NCBI GenBank assembly: GCA_963783965.1
Contig: CAWAPQ010000005.1
Location: forward strand, 186,001-250,000
DNA: 64,000 nt
Reading direction: 5' to 3'
Origin: Bog-473 sp963783965
Lineage (GTDB): Bacteria; Actinomycetota; Acidimicrobiia; Acidimicrobiales; RAAP-2
The stretch's first letter is position 1; the number at the start of each line of letters is the position of its first letter. Both the position numbers and the translations under genes were made by a program. Shown here piece after piece: positions 17,426 to 25,569 of this stretch. The notes under the pieces are model-generated. The model ran no database searches and was not told the DNA's origin. It saw only the letters and a program-made list of their open reading frames with translations.

Positions 17426-18223
17426 GTGCCCGAGATCCTCGAAGTCGAGCTCTACCGGGCCAGTGCCGAGGGAGCGCTGCACCGGCCGATCACCCGGGCG
17501 TGGATGGTCGACTCCCGCTACGGCCGCGGCGGGACGACCCCGGCGCGGCTCCGGGCGGCGCTGGTGGGCCGCTCCTTCAGTGCGGCCCGGCGCATTGGAA
17601 AACTTCTGCTCCTCGACACCGACGGGGGGCCGACCCTGGGCCTGCGCTTCGGCATGACGGGCGGCCTGGTGGTCGACGGCAACGAGGCGCTCGACCGGCT
17701 GCGTTACGGACCAGGAGTGTTCAACGAGAAGTGGGTGCGGGCCCGGTTCACCTTCGACGACGGGGGCGAGCTCCTGATGCACGACCCGCGACGCTTCGGC
17801 TCGCTCGAGCTGGCGCCCGACGAGGGCCGGCTCGGACCCGACGCGCTCACGGTGTCGTTGGCCGACCTGCGGGCCGCCCTGGCGATCGCGCCGGGGCGGT
17901 CGGGAGTTGCGGCGCCCCTCAAAGCTCGCTTCATGGACCAGGAACGGCTGGCCGGCGTGGGCAACCTGCTCGCCGACGAGATCCTCTACCGGGCCGGGCT
18001 GGCACCGGACCGGCGGACGCCGCTCACCGATGCCGAGCTGCGCGCCCTCCACAAGGATCTGCGCGCAACGTTGCGCCAGCTGTCGCGGCGCGGTGGCTCA
18101 CACATGGGCGAGCTCATGGAGGAGCGTGTCGTCGGTGGCCGATGCCCGCGCGACGGGACCGAGCTCCTGCGCGAGACGGTGGGTGGCCGGACCACCTACT
18201 GGTGCCCGGTGCACCAGCACTGA
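17426..18223 (+). CDS. Fpg/Nei-family DNA glycosylase
   Basis: 265-aa base-excision-repair glycosylase/AP lyase. It begins with the catalytic Pro2-Glu3 (PEILEVELYR), then KLLLLDTDGG (catalytic Lys region), LRFGMTGGL and MHDPRRFGSLEL. The helix-two-turns-helix is seen as ARFMDQERLAGVGNLLADEI. The C-terminal zinc finger is atypical: only RCPRDG and WCPVHQH are present instead of two CxxC pairs, so ligands might be C, D, C, H or the metal may be lost. GTG 17426 gives the Pro2 that the chemistry needs, fixing the start. Confidence 0.9.
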   Translation: MPEILEVELYRASAEGALHRPITRAWMVDSRYGRGGTTPARLRAALVGRSFSAARRIGKLLLLDTDGGPTLGLRFGMTGGLVVDGNEALDRLRYGPGVFNEKWVRARFTFDDGGELLMHDPRRFGSLELAPDEGRLGPDALTVSLADLRAALAIAPGRSGVAAPLKARFMDQERLAGVGNLLADEILYRAGLAPDRRTPLTDAELRALHKDLRATLRQLSRRGGSHMGELMEERVVGGRCPRDGTELLRETVGGRTTYWCPVHQH

Positions 18224-18239
18224 GCGGCTGCGGACGTTG

Positions 18240-19274
18240 TCAGCTGAGGCGGTGGCGCACCCACCACACGCAGACACCGGCCAACACCGCCGAGAGGGCG
18301 ACGAACAGCAGCGTCTCGTAGCCCTGGAAGGCCCAGAACCGGTTCGCCGGTTGGTAGACGACGACCTGATGGAAGTGGGCAGAAACGGTGTCGACACATT
18401 GCTGGAACGCCTGCTGGCCGCCGGGTGCATCGGGAGGCCCGTTGGGTCCGGGCAAGTTGGAGCACGCGTGCTGCAGGTAGGAGGTCGTGGGGGACTGCCC
18501 GGCGTTGTTGACGATGTTGGCCGAGACGACCAGGGCATTGGGAAGCTCCGGTGGATTGGCGCTGATCGACGGCGCGCCGCCCGGGGAGAGGGTGATGCCC
18601 CAGCCGCTGTTCGGACCGAGTCGCACCGCCTCGGTCACCGGGCTCATGAAGTGCGGCCTGATCCATTCCGCGACAACCACCCGGACCGCGACGAAGCCGG
18701 CCAGTGTGACGGCCATGGCGGGCAGCGTGCGACGGAAGAGCAGCCCCATGGTGGCGCCGAGCGCGAAGGCGAACAACGCATAGCCGGCCGGGACGAAGCC
18801 GTGCATGCCGAAGGAGGCCGGGCTGAACCGGTTTGCGGTGACCTTGTCGATGGGACTGAACCACCAGGACACCATGAGGCTGAGCAGCAGGCCGAGCACG
18901 GCGCTGGCGAGGCCGACGAGCCCGAGCTTCACCAGGAGCCAGCGCAGGCGACTGACGCTCTGGGTCCAGGCCAGGCGGAAGGTCCCTGTCTCGAGCTCGC
19001 GGGCCACGAGCGGTGCTCCCCAGAACATCCCGATGAGCACGGGGACGATGAGCACGAGTCCGAGCACCAGCACCTGGAGCTTGCCGTCGTCGGTCGCCAC
19101 TGGGTTGACGCAGCCGCCGGGGCTGCCGCTGCCGGCCCGGCACTGGGCCAGGGCGCTGTCGTAGACGTGGACGAGATTGGGCCCGGTGACGAGGAGGATG
19201 ACGCCGAGGACGACCAGCCCGGCTCCGCCGATGATCGCCTGCGTGCGGAACTGGCGCCACGAGAAGGGGATCAC
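18240..19274 (-). CDS. ABC-2 type transporter permease
   Basis: 344-aa membrane protein with about six hydrophobic segments and a large extracytoplasmic loop (about residues 215-310). The start GTG overlaps the stop of the ATPase gene (GTGA), marking the last gene of a gntR-ATPase-permease operon. WGAPLVARELETGTFRLAWTQ is the amphipathic segment typical of ABC-2 permeases that docks onto the ATPase. The substrate is unknown; YtrA-type operons of this layout respond to cell-wall stress or peptide antibiotics. Confidence 0.85.
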   Translation of the reverse strand: MIPFSWRQFRTQAIIGGAGLVVLGVILLVTGPNLVHVYDSALAQCRAGSGSPGGCVNPVATDDGKLQVLVLGLVLIVPVLIGMFWGAPLVARELETGTFRLAWTQSVSRLRWLLVKLGLVGLASAVLGLLLSLMVSWWFSPIDKVTANRFSPASFGMHGFVPAGYALFAFALGATMGLLFRRTLPAMAVTLAGFVAVRVVVAEWIRPHFMSPVTEAVRLGPNSGWGITLSPGGAPSISANPPELPNALVVSANIVNNAGQSPTTSYLQHACSNLPGPNGPPDAPGGQQAFQQCVDTVSAHFHQVVVYQPANRFWAFQGYETLLFVALSAVLAGVCVWWVRHRLS

Positions 19275-20164
19275 GAGAGCACCTCCAGCGCCCGGCGCGC
19301 CCCGCGTACGCTGCTGGCTTGCCCCATGTAGGCCAGCACGATGTCCTCGAGGCTGAGTTCCTCCACCGTCCAGGCAGGGTCGAGCACCGGGCCGTCGCAG
19401 CGCACGAGCAAGGTGCTCTGGCGATCGGTGTGGCTCTCTTCAATGACCTCCTGCCCGGTCGGCAACGAGCCCGGGTCACGCCGCGGGCCGACAAGGCGCC
19501 GGTGCGAGGCGAGGAGCTCGTCGACCTCGCCGGCCACCTGCACGCGCGAATGGACGAGCACGATCAGGTAGTCGCACACCCGCTCCAGGTCGGCGACGAG
19601 GTGCGACGAGAGCACCACGCTCAGGCCCCCGTCGGCCACGAACTCCATGAGGCTCTGGAGGAATGCGCGCCGGGCCAGGGGGTCGAGGCTGGCCACCGGC
19701 TCGTCGAGGACGAGCAACTCGGGCCGCTTGGCCACCGCCAGGGTGAGAGCGAGCTGAGCCCGCTGCCCTCCCGAGAGGGAGCCGGCCCTCTGATCGAAGT
19801 CGAGGTCGAGCTCGCCGACGCGTCGCCGGGCCAGTGCGTCGTCCCACCCCGGGTTCATCTGAGCCCCGAAGCGGAGGTGGTCCTCCACTGTGAGGCGGGC
19901 GTACGTCGGCGTGTCCTGCGCCACGAAGCCGACGCGCGCCAGTTGCGCCGGGTCGGCTGCCGGTGCACGGCCGAACACTTCGATGCTGCCGGCGGTCGGC
20001 GCGAGCAGGCCGACGGCCAGGTGGAGCAGCGTCGTCTTGCCCGCCCCGTTGGGGCCGACGAGACCGACGACATGGCCGGAGGGGATCTGCAGGTCGCAGT
20101 CGTTGAGCGCCCAGCGGCGGCCGTAGCGCTTGCCCAGACCCTGGGCGTCGAGGACCCAGCTCAC
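19271..20164 (-). CDS. ABC transporter ATP-binding protein
   Basis: 297-aa ATPase. Walker A is GLVGPNGAGKTTLLH, the Q-loop is VGFVAQDTPTY, the signature is GSLSGGQRAQLAL, Walker B is LLVLDEPVASLDP, and the H-loop is VVLSSHLVAD. All catalytic residues are present. The C-terminal tail of about 80 residues resembles those of antibiotic-export ABC-2 ATPases. GTG 20164 overlaps the gntR stop by four bases and the permease follows with the same overlap, so synthesis is tightly coupled. Confidence 0.92.
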   Translation of the reverse strand: MSWVLDAQGLGKRYGRRWALNDCDLQIPSGHVVGLVGPNGAGKTTLLHLAVGLLAPTAGSIEVFGRAPAADPAQLARVGFVAQDTPTYARLTVEDHLRFGAQMNPGWDDALARRRVGELDLDFDQRAGSLSGGQRAQLALTLAVAKRPELLVLDEPVASLDPLARRAFLQSLMEFVADGGLSVVLSSHLVADLERVCDYLIVLVHSRVQVAGEVDELLASHRRLVGPRRDPGSLPTGQEVIEESHTDRQSTLLVRCDGPVLDPAWTVEELSLEDIVLAYMGQASSVRGARRALEVLS

Positions 20165-20553
20165 GCTATGTCCTCCTCGGCAGCGGACCGAAAGGAATCG
20201 CGGAACAGCGCCTCGATGCTCTCGTCGTCGAGCCCGGCCCGTCGCGCCTTCACGATCCAACGCTGCAGCGCCTGGCGGAGGGGGCCCTGCGCGGCGATCG
20301 ACCCGCCCCCGAGTGTCCCCGTCACGAAGGTCCCGACGCCGGGGCGGGCGCTGGCCAGTCCCTCGTGCTCCAGCTCCCGGTAGGCCTTCAGCACCGTGTT
20401 GGGGTTGATGGCCAGTTGGCCGACCACCTCCTTGACGGTCGGCAGCTGGTCGCCTTCCCGCAGCAGGCCCAGGCGGAGGGCCTGGCGGACCTGCTGGACG
20501 ATCTGGAGGTAGGGGGAGACGCCCGAACGACTGTCCAGGTGGAACTCGATCAC
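20161..20553 (-). CDS. GntR-family regulator, YtrA subfamily
   Basis: 130-aa repressor. An N-terminal winged helix (SPYLQIVQQVRQALRLGLL, QLPTVKEVVGQLAINPNTVL, ELEHEGLASARPGVGTFVTG) is followed by a short helical tail of about 50 residues, the YtrA type that precedes ABC transporter genes. GTG 20553 is the first gene of the operon. A perfect 12-bp palindrome 13 bp upstream is the likely autoregulatory operator, so the regulator probably controls itself and the two transporter genes. Confidence 0.9.
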   Translation of the reverse strand: MIEFHLDSRSGVSPYLQIVQQVRQALRLGLLREGDQLPTVKEVVGQLAINPNTVLKAYRELEHEGLASARPGVGTFVTGTLGGGSIAAQGPLRQALQRWIVKARRAGLDDESIEALFRDSFRSAAEEDIA

Positions 20554-20565
20554 GTTTCGCTCACT

Positions 20566-20577
20566 TTACCTAGGTAA
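20566..20577. promoter_or_regulatory. Palindromic operator TTACCTAGGTAA of the gntR/ABC operon
   Basis: Perfect 12-bp inverted repeat starting 13 bp upstream of the gntR start codon, inside an AT-rich promoter stretch (20566-20600) that stands out from the GC-rich surroundings. YtrA-type regulators bind such palindromes near the promoter. Confidence 0.6.
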
Positions 20578-20646
20578 CTAGATAAATATGTACCTACAAT
20601 GGATCGAAGTCAAGGTCCTTCCGGCGCCGGTTCGCCGGGGTTCGCT

Positions 20647-21330
20647 TCAGTGCGTCAGCGGCGGAAGGCCCTTGGCGATCAGGTCGACGCCGAAGACCAG
20701 GAAGAGCACGGCCATCACCGCCGCGTTGTGCGCGGTGAGCCAGGTCTTGGCCGAGTCGAGGCTGGCCTTCGCCTTCGCCCCGCCGACCAGCGAGTAGACC
20801 ACGGGACCAGCGATGGTCAGGCTGGCGATCACCACGAACACCGCGATGGCGACGACGGCGTCCGTGGTCGTGAGCCCGGATACCTGGGCCAGGCCGGCGG
20901 CGGCACCGGCGGTCAGGATCAGGTTCTTGGGGTTCACCGCGGCGAGCGCGACGCCCAACCCCAGGGCCTTGACCGGCGACACGGACTCCACCGTCGCCAG
21001 CCACTTCGGCATGACGGGCTCCGCCCCGGGCGCCGGGCGTTTGCGCCAGTTGCGGCGCGCCAGGGCGAGCATGCCCACTCCGAGGGCGATGGTGCCCCAC
21101 GAGACCGAGTCCGACGCCGTGCTGCTCGTCTGCGCGACATTGCCGTCGTGCGACACGACGTAGACGACCGTGCTGACCGCGGCGAGCGCGACCACCCACC
21201 CGATGAGGAAGGCGGGACCGTTGACCCGGGCCCGCTGCGAGAACAGCATCAGTATCACGGCAATGATCGGAATCGGGCTGATCGCCACCCCGATGGCGAA
21301 CGTCAGGACTGCGCTGATCCCTTGACCCAT
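20647..21330 (-). CDS. GAP-family membrane protein (LysE-like fold)
   Basis: 227-aa protein with about six membrane helices of the GAP (Sap, sulfolipid-addressing protein) family, related to LysE exporters. The N-terminus GISAVLTFAIGVAISPIPII and the second-half VKALGLGVALAAVNPKNLIL (with the family's NPKN) are diagnostic. Mycobacterial relatives help export glycolipids, but function here is unknown. ATG 21330 follows GGGAGG about 7 nt upstream. Probably monocistronic. Confidence 0.85.
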   Translation of the reverse strand: MGQGISAVLTFAIGVAISPIPIIAVILMLFSQRARVNGPAFLIGWVVALAAVSTVVYVVSHDGNVAQTSSTASDSVSWGTIALGVGMLALARRNWRKRPAPGAEPVMPKWLATVESVSPVKALGLGVALAAVNPKNLILTAGAAAGLAQVSGLTTTDAVVAIAVFVVIASLTIAGPVVYSLVGGAKAKASLDSAKTWLTAHNAAVMAVLFLVFGVDLIAKGLPPLTH

Positions 21331-21356
21331 GTCGGCTCCCTCCCTAGGGCGTCACG

Positions 21357-21830
21357 TCATTCGTCACGCCACACGCGGTGCACGGGATTGGTGTCGCCGT
21401 GGCCCGTGGTGCGGGTCAGGAGGCACGAACCCACCAGGAACTCGAAGAGCGCGTCCTCCTCCGCTGGTGCCGGCACCGCGAGCTGCATCCGCTCCGCCAC
21501 GAAGACGGCGCTGAGGTCGGACCGTAGCCCAGCGTCGTCCACGAGGCGCGCCTCTCCCGCGCAGAAGAACGCGTCCTCGTTGTCCTCGCAGGGGAACGAG
21601 TGGAGCGCGTAGCGTCCGTCCCGGCGGAGATCGCGCTGCTTGGGTGAGGGAATGATGAAGGCGAAGAGCCCGGTCTCGTGCAGCAACGGGCACATGGGAT
21701 GCAGACGCGGCGCACCGTCCGGTCTGGTGGTGGCCAGAAAGCCGAGCCCGACGCCCACCTGGTAGAGCAGCGCTTGACCCGCCTCGGCGACATCGGGTTG
21801 CCGCGCCGCGAAGTCCGGCCACGTCTTCAC
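21357..21830 (-). CDS. Pyridoxamine 5'-phosphate oxidase-family protein
   Basis: 157-aa split-beta-barrel flavin-binding protein. GFLATTRPDGAPRLHPMCPL is the typical first barrel strand pair and HSFPCEDNEDAFFCAGEARL a second. No further catalytic motif allows a substrate call; relatives bind FMN, F420 or heme. GTG 21830 lies 9 bp after the peroxiredoxin stop, so the two are likely one unit. Confidence 0.83.
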   Translation of the reverse strand: MKTWPDFAARQPDVAEAGQALLYQVGVGLGFLATTRPDGAPRLHPMCPLLHETGLFAFIIPSPKQRDLRRDGRYALHSFPCEDNEDAFFCAGEARLVDDAGLRSDLSAVFVAERMQLAVPAPAEEDALFEFLVGSCLLTRTTGHGDTNPVHRVWRDE

Positions 21831-21839
21831 GGGCTCTCC

Positions 21840-22307
21840 TCAGCCCTCGGCGATCTCCTCGAGCACCTTGGCTGCGTGACCATCCGCCCGCACGTGGTGC
21901 CAGGCCCGCTGCACCTTGCCGTTCGGCCCCACAAGGAACGTCGAGCGGATGGTGCCGACCGTCTTCTTGCCGTACATGGTCTTTTCACCCCACGCCCCGT
22001 ACTTCTCCATCACCTTCTTGTCAGCGTCGGTGAGGAGCGGGAACTTCAGCTTGTACTTGGTCCTGAACTTCACGTGCTTCTCCGCCTTGTCCGGCGAGAT
22101 CCCGAGCACCGCCACGCCGGCCTTCTCGAAGGTCTTGAGGTTGTCGTTGAATTGGCACGCCTCCTTCGTGCAGCCCGGCGTGTCGTCCGCCGGGTAGAAG
22201 TAGACGATCACCCGCTGTCCTTTGAAGTCCGAGAGCTTGACGGGCTTGCCATCCTGATCAGGCAGGGTGAACGCAGGCGCAGTGGCTCCTGCTTCGAGTT
22301 TGGCCAT
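21840..22307 (-). CDS. bcp: Thioredoxin-dependent thiol peroxidase (Bcp/PrxQ)
   Basis: 155-aa atypical 2-Cys peroxiredoxin that reduces peroxides with thioredoxin. The active site YFYPADDTPGCTKEACQFND contains the peroxidatic Cys (about residue 46) and the resolving Cys five residues later, the PrxQ arrangement. FLVGPNGKVQRAWHHV near the C-terminus is also typical. ATG 22307 follows AAAGGAA about 9 nt upstream. The PPOX-fold gene follows 9 bp downstream. Confidence 0.95.
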   Translation of the reverse strand: MAKLEAGATAPAFTLPDQDGKPVKLSDFKGQRVIVYFYPADDTPGCTKEACQFNDNLKTFEKAGVAVLGISPDKAEKHVKFRTKYKLKFPLLTDADKKVMEKYGAWGEKTMYGKKTVGTIRSTFLVGPNGKVQRAWHHVRADGHAAKVLEEIAEG

Positions 22308-22383
22308 CGTCGGCGTTCCTTTCGTCGCAGTGCGGACGGCTCACTTTGGCACAGGGCTGTGCCTCTGAGCGGTCCTGGGCTGG

Positions 22384-22485
22384 TACAATAGGCATGCGAC
22401 CACCGGCGGGGGCTGGTGAGTCGGGGCTGACTCTCACTCCTCTGGAAGGCGCACAGCCCCGCCGTACAACAGAGAGAGCGGGTCC
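22384..22485 (+). promoter_or_regulatory. Promoter and structured 5' leader of the DEAD-box helicase gene
   Basis: TACAAT (22384-22389) is a near-consensus -10 box about 100 nt before ATG 22486. The leader contains nested inverted repeats: GGCGGGGGCTG near 22407 pairs with CAGCCCCGCC near 22455, and GTGAG / CTCAC lie inside. A long GC-rich leader is unusual in this window of mostly short or absent leaders. It could be a cold- or self-regulated element; no known riboswitch class was recognised. Confidence 0.5.
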
Positions 22486-23769
22486 ATGACAGTTGATGCC
22501 CTCGCCGGCGCGCACGCCGGCGCCGCCCCGAAGGACAGCGATGTCCCGGGCGACGATACCTACGAGACCGCCCGGACCTTCGAGTCCCTCGGCGTCTCGC
22601 CCGAACTGAACAAAGCGCTGGCCGATGAAGGCATCGTCAGCGCTTTTCCAATTCAGGCCCTGACCGTGGCGGATGCCCTGGCCGGGCGTGACGTGTGCGG
22701 CAAGGCCAAGACCGGCTCCGGGAAGACGCTCGCCTTCGGCGTACCGCTTTTGCAACGGGCCAAGGCAACACGGGAGGCACAGGGTGCCCGACCCGCCACC
22801 CGCCCGGCCAAGCCACTCGCCCTGGTCCTGCTCCCGACGCGTGAGCTCGCCGTGCAGGTCTACGACGTCCTGGCCCCGCTGGCCAAGAAGCTGGGCCTCC
22901 ATGCCGTGGCCGTCTACGGCGGGGCGGACATCGACCGCCAGGTGGCCAAACTCCGCAAGGGAGTGGACGTGGTGATCGCCACACCGGGGCGCCTGATCGA
23001 CCTGGGCGACCGGGGCGAGGTCGCCGTGGACGAGCTCGAGACACTCGTGCTCGACGAGGCCGACCGCATGGCCGACATGGGGTTCATGCCCCAGGTCGAG
23101 TGGGTGCTCCGTCGCCTCGACCAGCCCCATCAGACGCTGCTGTTCTCCGCCACGCTCGACGGCGCCGTCGACCGCCTGGTGAAGCGCTACCTGACGGACC
23201 CCGTCTTCCACGAGGTGGCCTCGTCCACCCAGACGGTCACCCTCATGGAGCACCGCTTCCTGCAGGTCCACCAGATGGACAAGGTGAAGGTGGCGGCGGC
23301 CATCTGCCGGAGTCAGGAGAAGTCGCTGCTGTTCGTCCGCACCAAGCGGGGGGCCGACCGCTTGGTGGAGAACCTGGGCAAGGAGGGGATCCGGGCCCAG
23401 GCCATTCACGGCGATCTGCGTCAGGCCAACCGCGAGCGGGCCTTGGCGGACTTCTCGAACGGCAAGCTCGCCGTGCTCGTCGCCACCGACGTGGCGGCCC
23501 GGGGGCTCCACATTGAGGGCGTCGACGGGGTCATCCATTTCGATCCCCCCGAAGATCACAAGGCGTACCTGCACCGCTCGGGTCGCACGGCCCGGGCCGG
23601 CAAGGCCGGCGTCGTCGTCAGCCTGTCGCTCTGGAACCAGTTGGTGGAGATGGAGGTCATCCAACGCCGACTCGGCCTGCGTATCCCGATCGTCGAGATG
23701 TTCTCCAACGATTCGCGCCTGGCCGACCTGGCCGCCTGGACGCCCCTCGCCGAGGAGAGCGTCCTCTGA
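22486..23769 (+). CDS. DEAD-box ATP-dependent RNA helicase
   Basis: 427-aa helicase core with little extra sequence. The Q-motif region is FESLGVSPELNKALADEGIV plus FPIQALTV. Motif I is AKTGSGKT (about 73-80), Ia is LLPTRELAVQV, II is VLDEADRMADMGF (about 188-195), III is LFSATLDG, IV is LLFVRTKRGAD, V is ATDVAARGLHIEGVD and VI is HRSGRTARAGKAG. Such enzymes unwind RNA in ribosome assembly or mRNA decay, often after cold shock. There is no C-terminal RNA-binding tail of the DeaD type, so it is nearer to RhlE-like helicases. Confidence 0.95.
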   Translation: MTVDALAGAHAGAAPKDSDVPGDDTYETARTFESLGVSPELNKALADEGIVSAFPIQALTVADALAGRDVCGKAKTGSGKTLAFGVPLLQRAKATREAQGARPATRPAKPLALVLLPTRELAVQVYDVLAPLAKKLGLHAVAVYGGADIDRQVAKLRKGVDVVIATPGRLIDLGDRGEVAVDELETLVLDEADRMADMGFMPQVEWVLRRLDQPHQTLLFSATLDGAVDRLVKRYLTDPVFHEVASSTQTVTLMEHRFLQVHQMDKVKVAAAICRSQEKSLLFVRTKRGADRLVENLGKEGIRAQAIHGDLRQANRERALADFSNGKLAVLVATDVAARGLHIEGVDGVIHFDPPEDHKAYLHRSGRTARAGKAGVVVSLSLWNQLVEMEVIQRRLGLRIPIVEMFSNDSRLADLAAWTPLAEESVL

Positions 23770-23789
23770 CAGAAGACGGAGCGACCCCG

Positions 23790-24518
23790 GTGTGGTCAAC
23801 TGAGGACGGAGTGCGCCGCGTCCTCGTCGTGACCGCCCATCCCGACGACGTCGACTTCGGGGCTGCGGGCACGGTGGCGGCGTTCACCGATGCCGGCGTC
23901 GAGGTCACCTACTGCATTGCCACCTCGGGCGAGTCGGGCGGTTCCGATCGCACAATGACCCGGGTCGAGATGGCGGCGCTGCGCCAGGACGAGCAGCGGG
24001 CCGCCGCCGCGGTCGTCGGTGTCAGCGACGTGCGCTTCCTCGGGCACCCCGACGGCATGGTCGAGACGACGCTCGAGCTGCGGCGTGACATCAGCCGCGT
24101 CATCCGCCAGGTCAGGCCCGAGCGGGTGCTGACCCAGTCTCCCGAGCGGAACCTGGAGTTCATTTTCGCCAGCCACCCCGACCACCTCGCCACCGGCGAG
24201 GCCGCGGTCGACGCGGTGTATCCCGACGCGCGCAATCCCTTCGCGCATCCCGAGCTGCTCGACGTCGAGGGTCTCGAGCCCTGGACGGTCCCGGAGCTCT
24301 GGATCATGGGCCCCGGAGGTCAGGACGCCGGGGTGGCGGTCGACACCACGTCCACGGTCGAGCGCAAGGTGGCCGCGCTGATGTGCCACAAGAGCCAGAT
24401 GCCGGATCCGGACTCGACGGCCCAGCGGATCCGCGACTGGGCCGGAGGTAACGCGGTGTTGGCCGGCTTGCCCGAAGGCAGTTCCGCCGAGCTGTTCCGG
24501 GTCATCCGCATTCCCTGA
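23790..24518 (+). CDS. PIG-L family deacetylase (LmbE/MshB-like)
   Basis: 242-aa zinc-dependent N-deacetylase family member. The metal site is VVTAHPDDVDFGAAGTVA (HPDD) and FASHPDHLATGEAAVDAV (third His). The family includes MshB and Mca of mycothiol metabolism as well as sugar deacetylases; the sequence alone does not decide. GTG 23790 follows GGAG by about 9 nt and is 20 bp after the helicase. It starts a tight run with the amidotransferase (6-bp gap) and the YjbR-like gene (1-nt overlap). Confidence 0.87.
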   Translation: MWSTEDGVRRVLVVTAHPDDVDFGAAGTVAAFTDAGVEVTYCIATSGESGGSDRTMTRVEMAALRQDEQRAAAAVVGVSDVRFLGHPDGMVETTLELRRDISRVIRQVRPERVLTQSPERNLEFIFASHPDHLATGEAAVDAVYPDARNPFAHPELLDVEGLEPWTVPELWIMGPGGQDAGVAVDTTSTVERKVAALMCHKSQMPDPDSTAQRIRDWAGGNAVLAGLPEGSSAELFRVIRIP

Positions 24519-24524
24519 CGCGAC

Positions 24525-25217
24525 ATGGGCCACGGCGACCCCTGGCTGCTGGTGCAGCACGTGGCCTTCGAAGGCCCCGGTGCCATCGCCAACGCGTTGA
24601 CCGACGCGGGGAGTGACCTCACCGTCCTCCGTATGGACCGTGGTGACGCCATCCCATCCCCTGAAGCGGTCGGCGACGTCGCGGGTCTCGTGGTCATGGG
24701 CGGCCCCATGAGCGTCCATGACGATGTCCCTTGGCTGGTCGACGAGCGCGCCCTCCTCCGCCGGGCGGTCGAGGCGGGCCGGCCCGTTCTCGGTGTGTGC
24801 CTCGGGGCCCAGCAGCTGGCCGCCGCGCTGGGCGCCGAGGTGACAGTCGGGCCGGCGCCCGAGTGCGGCATCGGTGAGGTCCACCTGACCCCGGAGGCGA
24901 ACAGCGACCCGGTCTTCGGCCCGGCTCCCACGCCATTGCCCTGCGTGCACTGGCACGGCGACACCTTCGGGCTGCCCGAGGGCGCGGTGCGCCTGGCCGG
25001 CAACGCCGCCTACGAGAACCAGGCCTTCCGGGTGGGTGACCGCGCCTACGGCCTGCAATTCCACGTGGAGGTGACGGCGAGCCTGGTCGCCCACTGGGGG
25101 CCCCACCTTCCGCCCGGGGTCTTTCTCCGAGCATCCGACGTGGCACACGTCAGCCGAGCCGGTGAGGGCATCGTGCGCCGCTTCGTCGGCCTGTCCGATG
25201 AAGCCCGGGCCGGCTGA
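24525..25217 (+). CDS. Class I glutamine amidotransferase (GMP-synthase-like)
   Basis: 230-aa stand-alone class I GATase. The oxyanion strand is LVVMGGPMSVHDD, the nucleophile elbow is VLGVCLGAQQLAAALG (Cys), and the catalytic His lies in YGLQFHVEVTA, giving the Cys-His-Glu triad. Such free-standing proteins may hydrolyse gamma-glutamyl compounds rather than feed ammonia to a synthase. Sandwiched in an operon between the PIG-L deacetylase and a YjbR-family gene, which gives no clear pathway. Confidence 0.9.
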   Translation: MGHGDPWLLVQHVAFEGPGAIANALTDAGSDLTVLRMDRGDAIPSPEAVGDVAGLVVMGGPMSVHDDVPWLVDERALLRRAVEAGRPVLGVCLGAQQLAAALGAEVTVGPAPECGIGEVHLTPEANSDPVFGPAPTPLPCVHWHGDTFGLPEGAVRLAGNAAYENQAFRVGDRAYGLQFHVEVTASLVAHWGPHLPPGVFLRASDVAHVSRAGEGIVRRFVGLSDEARAG

Positions 25218-25555
25218 TGGGCGTGTCCGCGGCCACCGTTCGTCGCCTGGCGTTGTCGCTGCCCGAGACGGCGGAGGCACCGCACCACGACATGACCTCG
25301 TTCCGGGTCGCCGGGAAGATCTTCGCCACCATGCCGCCCGGGGGCGGCCGGGTGCACGTCTTCGTCGGCGCCGAAGAGGTGGACGCCTCTGTCGCCGAGT
25401 ACCCGGCTGCGGTCGAGGAGCTCTGGTGGGGGAGCAGACGGCGCGGCTGTCGTGTGCTGCTCTCCGCGGCAACGGTGCCACTCCTGCGTGAGCTCCTCAC
25501 GGAGTCGTGGCGGGCGAAGGCACCCCGGAAGGTCCTGGCCGCCTTCGACGGCTGA
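25217..25555 (+). CDS. MmcQ/YjbR family protein
   Basis: 112-aa small protein of the YjbR/MmcQ fold, with the family opening LALSLPETAEAPHHDMTSFR and the ending LTESWRAKAPRKVLAAF. Some members bind DNA, but function is unknown. Its ATG overlaps the stop of the amidotransferase gene (TGATG). It ends 8 bp before the convergent aconitase stop, with a hairpin spanning both stops. Confidence 0.85.
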   Translation: MGVSAATVRRLALSLPETAEAPHHDMTSFRVAGKIFATMPPGGGRVHVFVGAEEVDASVAEYPAAVEELWWGSRRRGCRVLLSAATVPLLRELLTESWRAKAPRKVLAAFDG

Positions 25556-25569
25556 AGCTCTGCTCAGCC
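25550..25569. terminator. Bidirectional hairpin between convergent genes
   Basis: GGCTGA (25550-25555) pairs with TCAGCC (25564-25569) across an 8-nt loop. The left arm contains the TGA of the YjbR-like gene, and the right arm contains the reverse-strand stop of aconitase. Confidence 0.4.
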
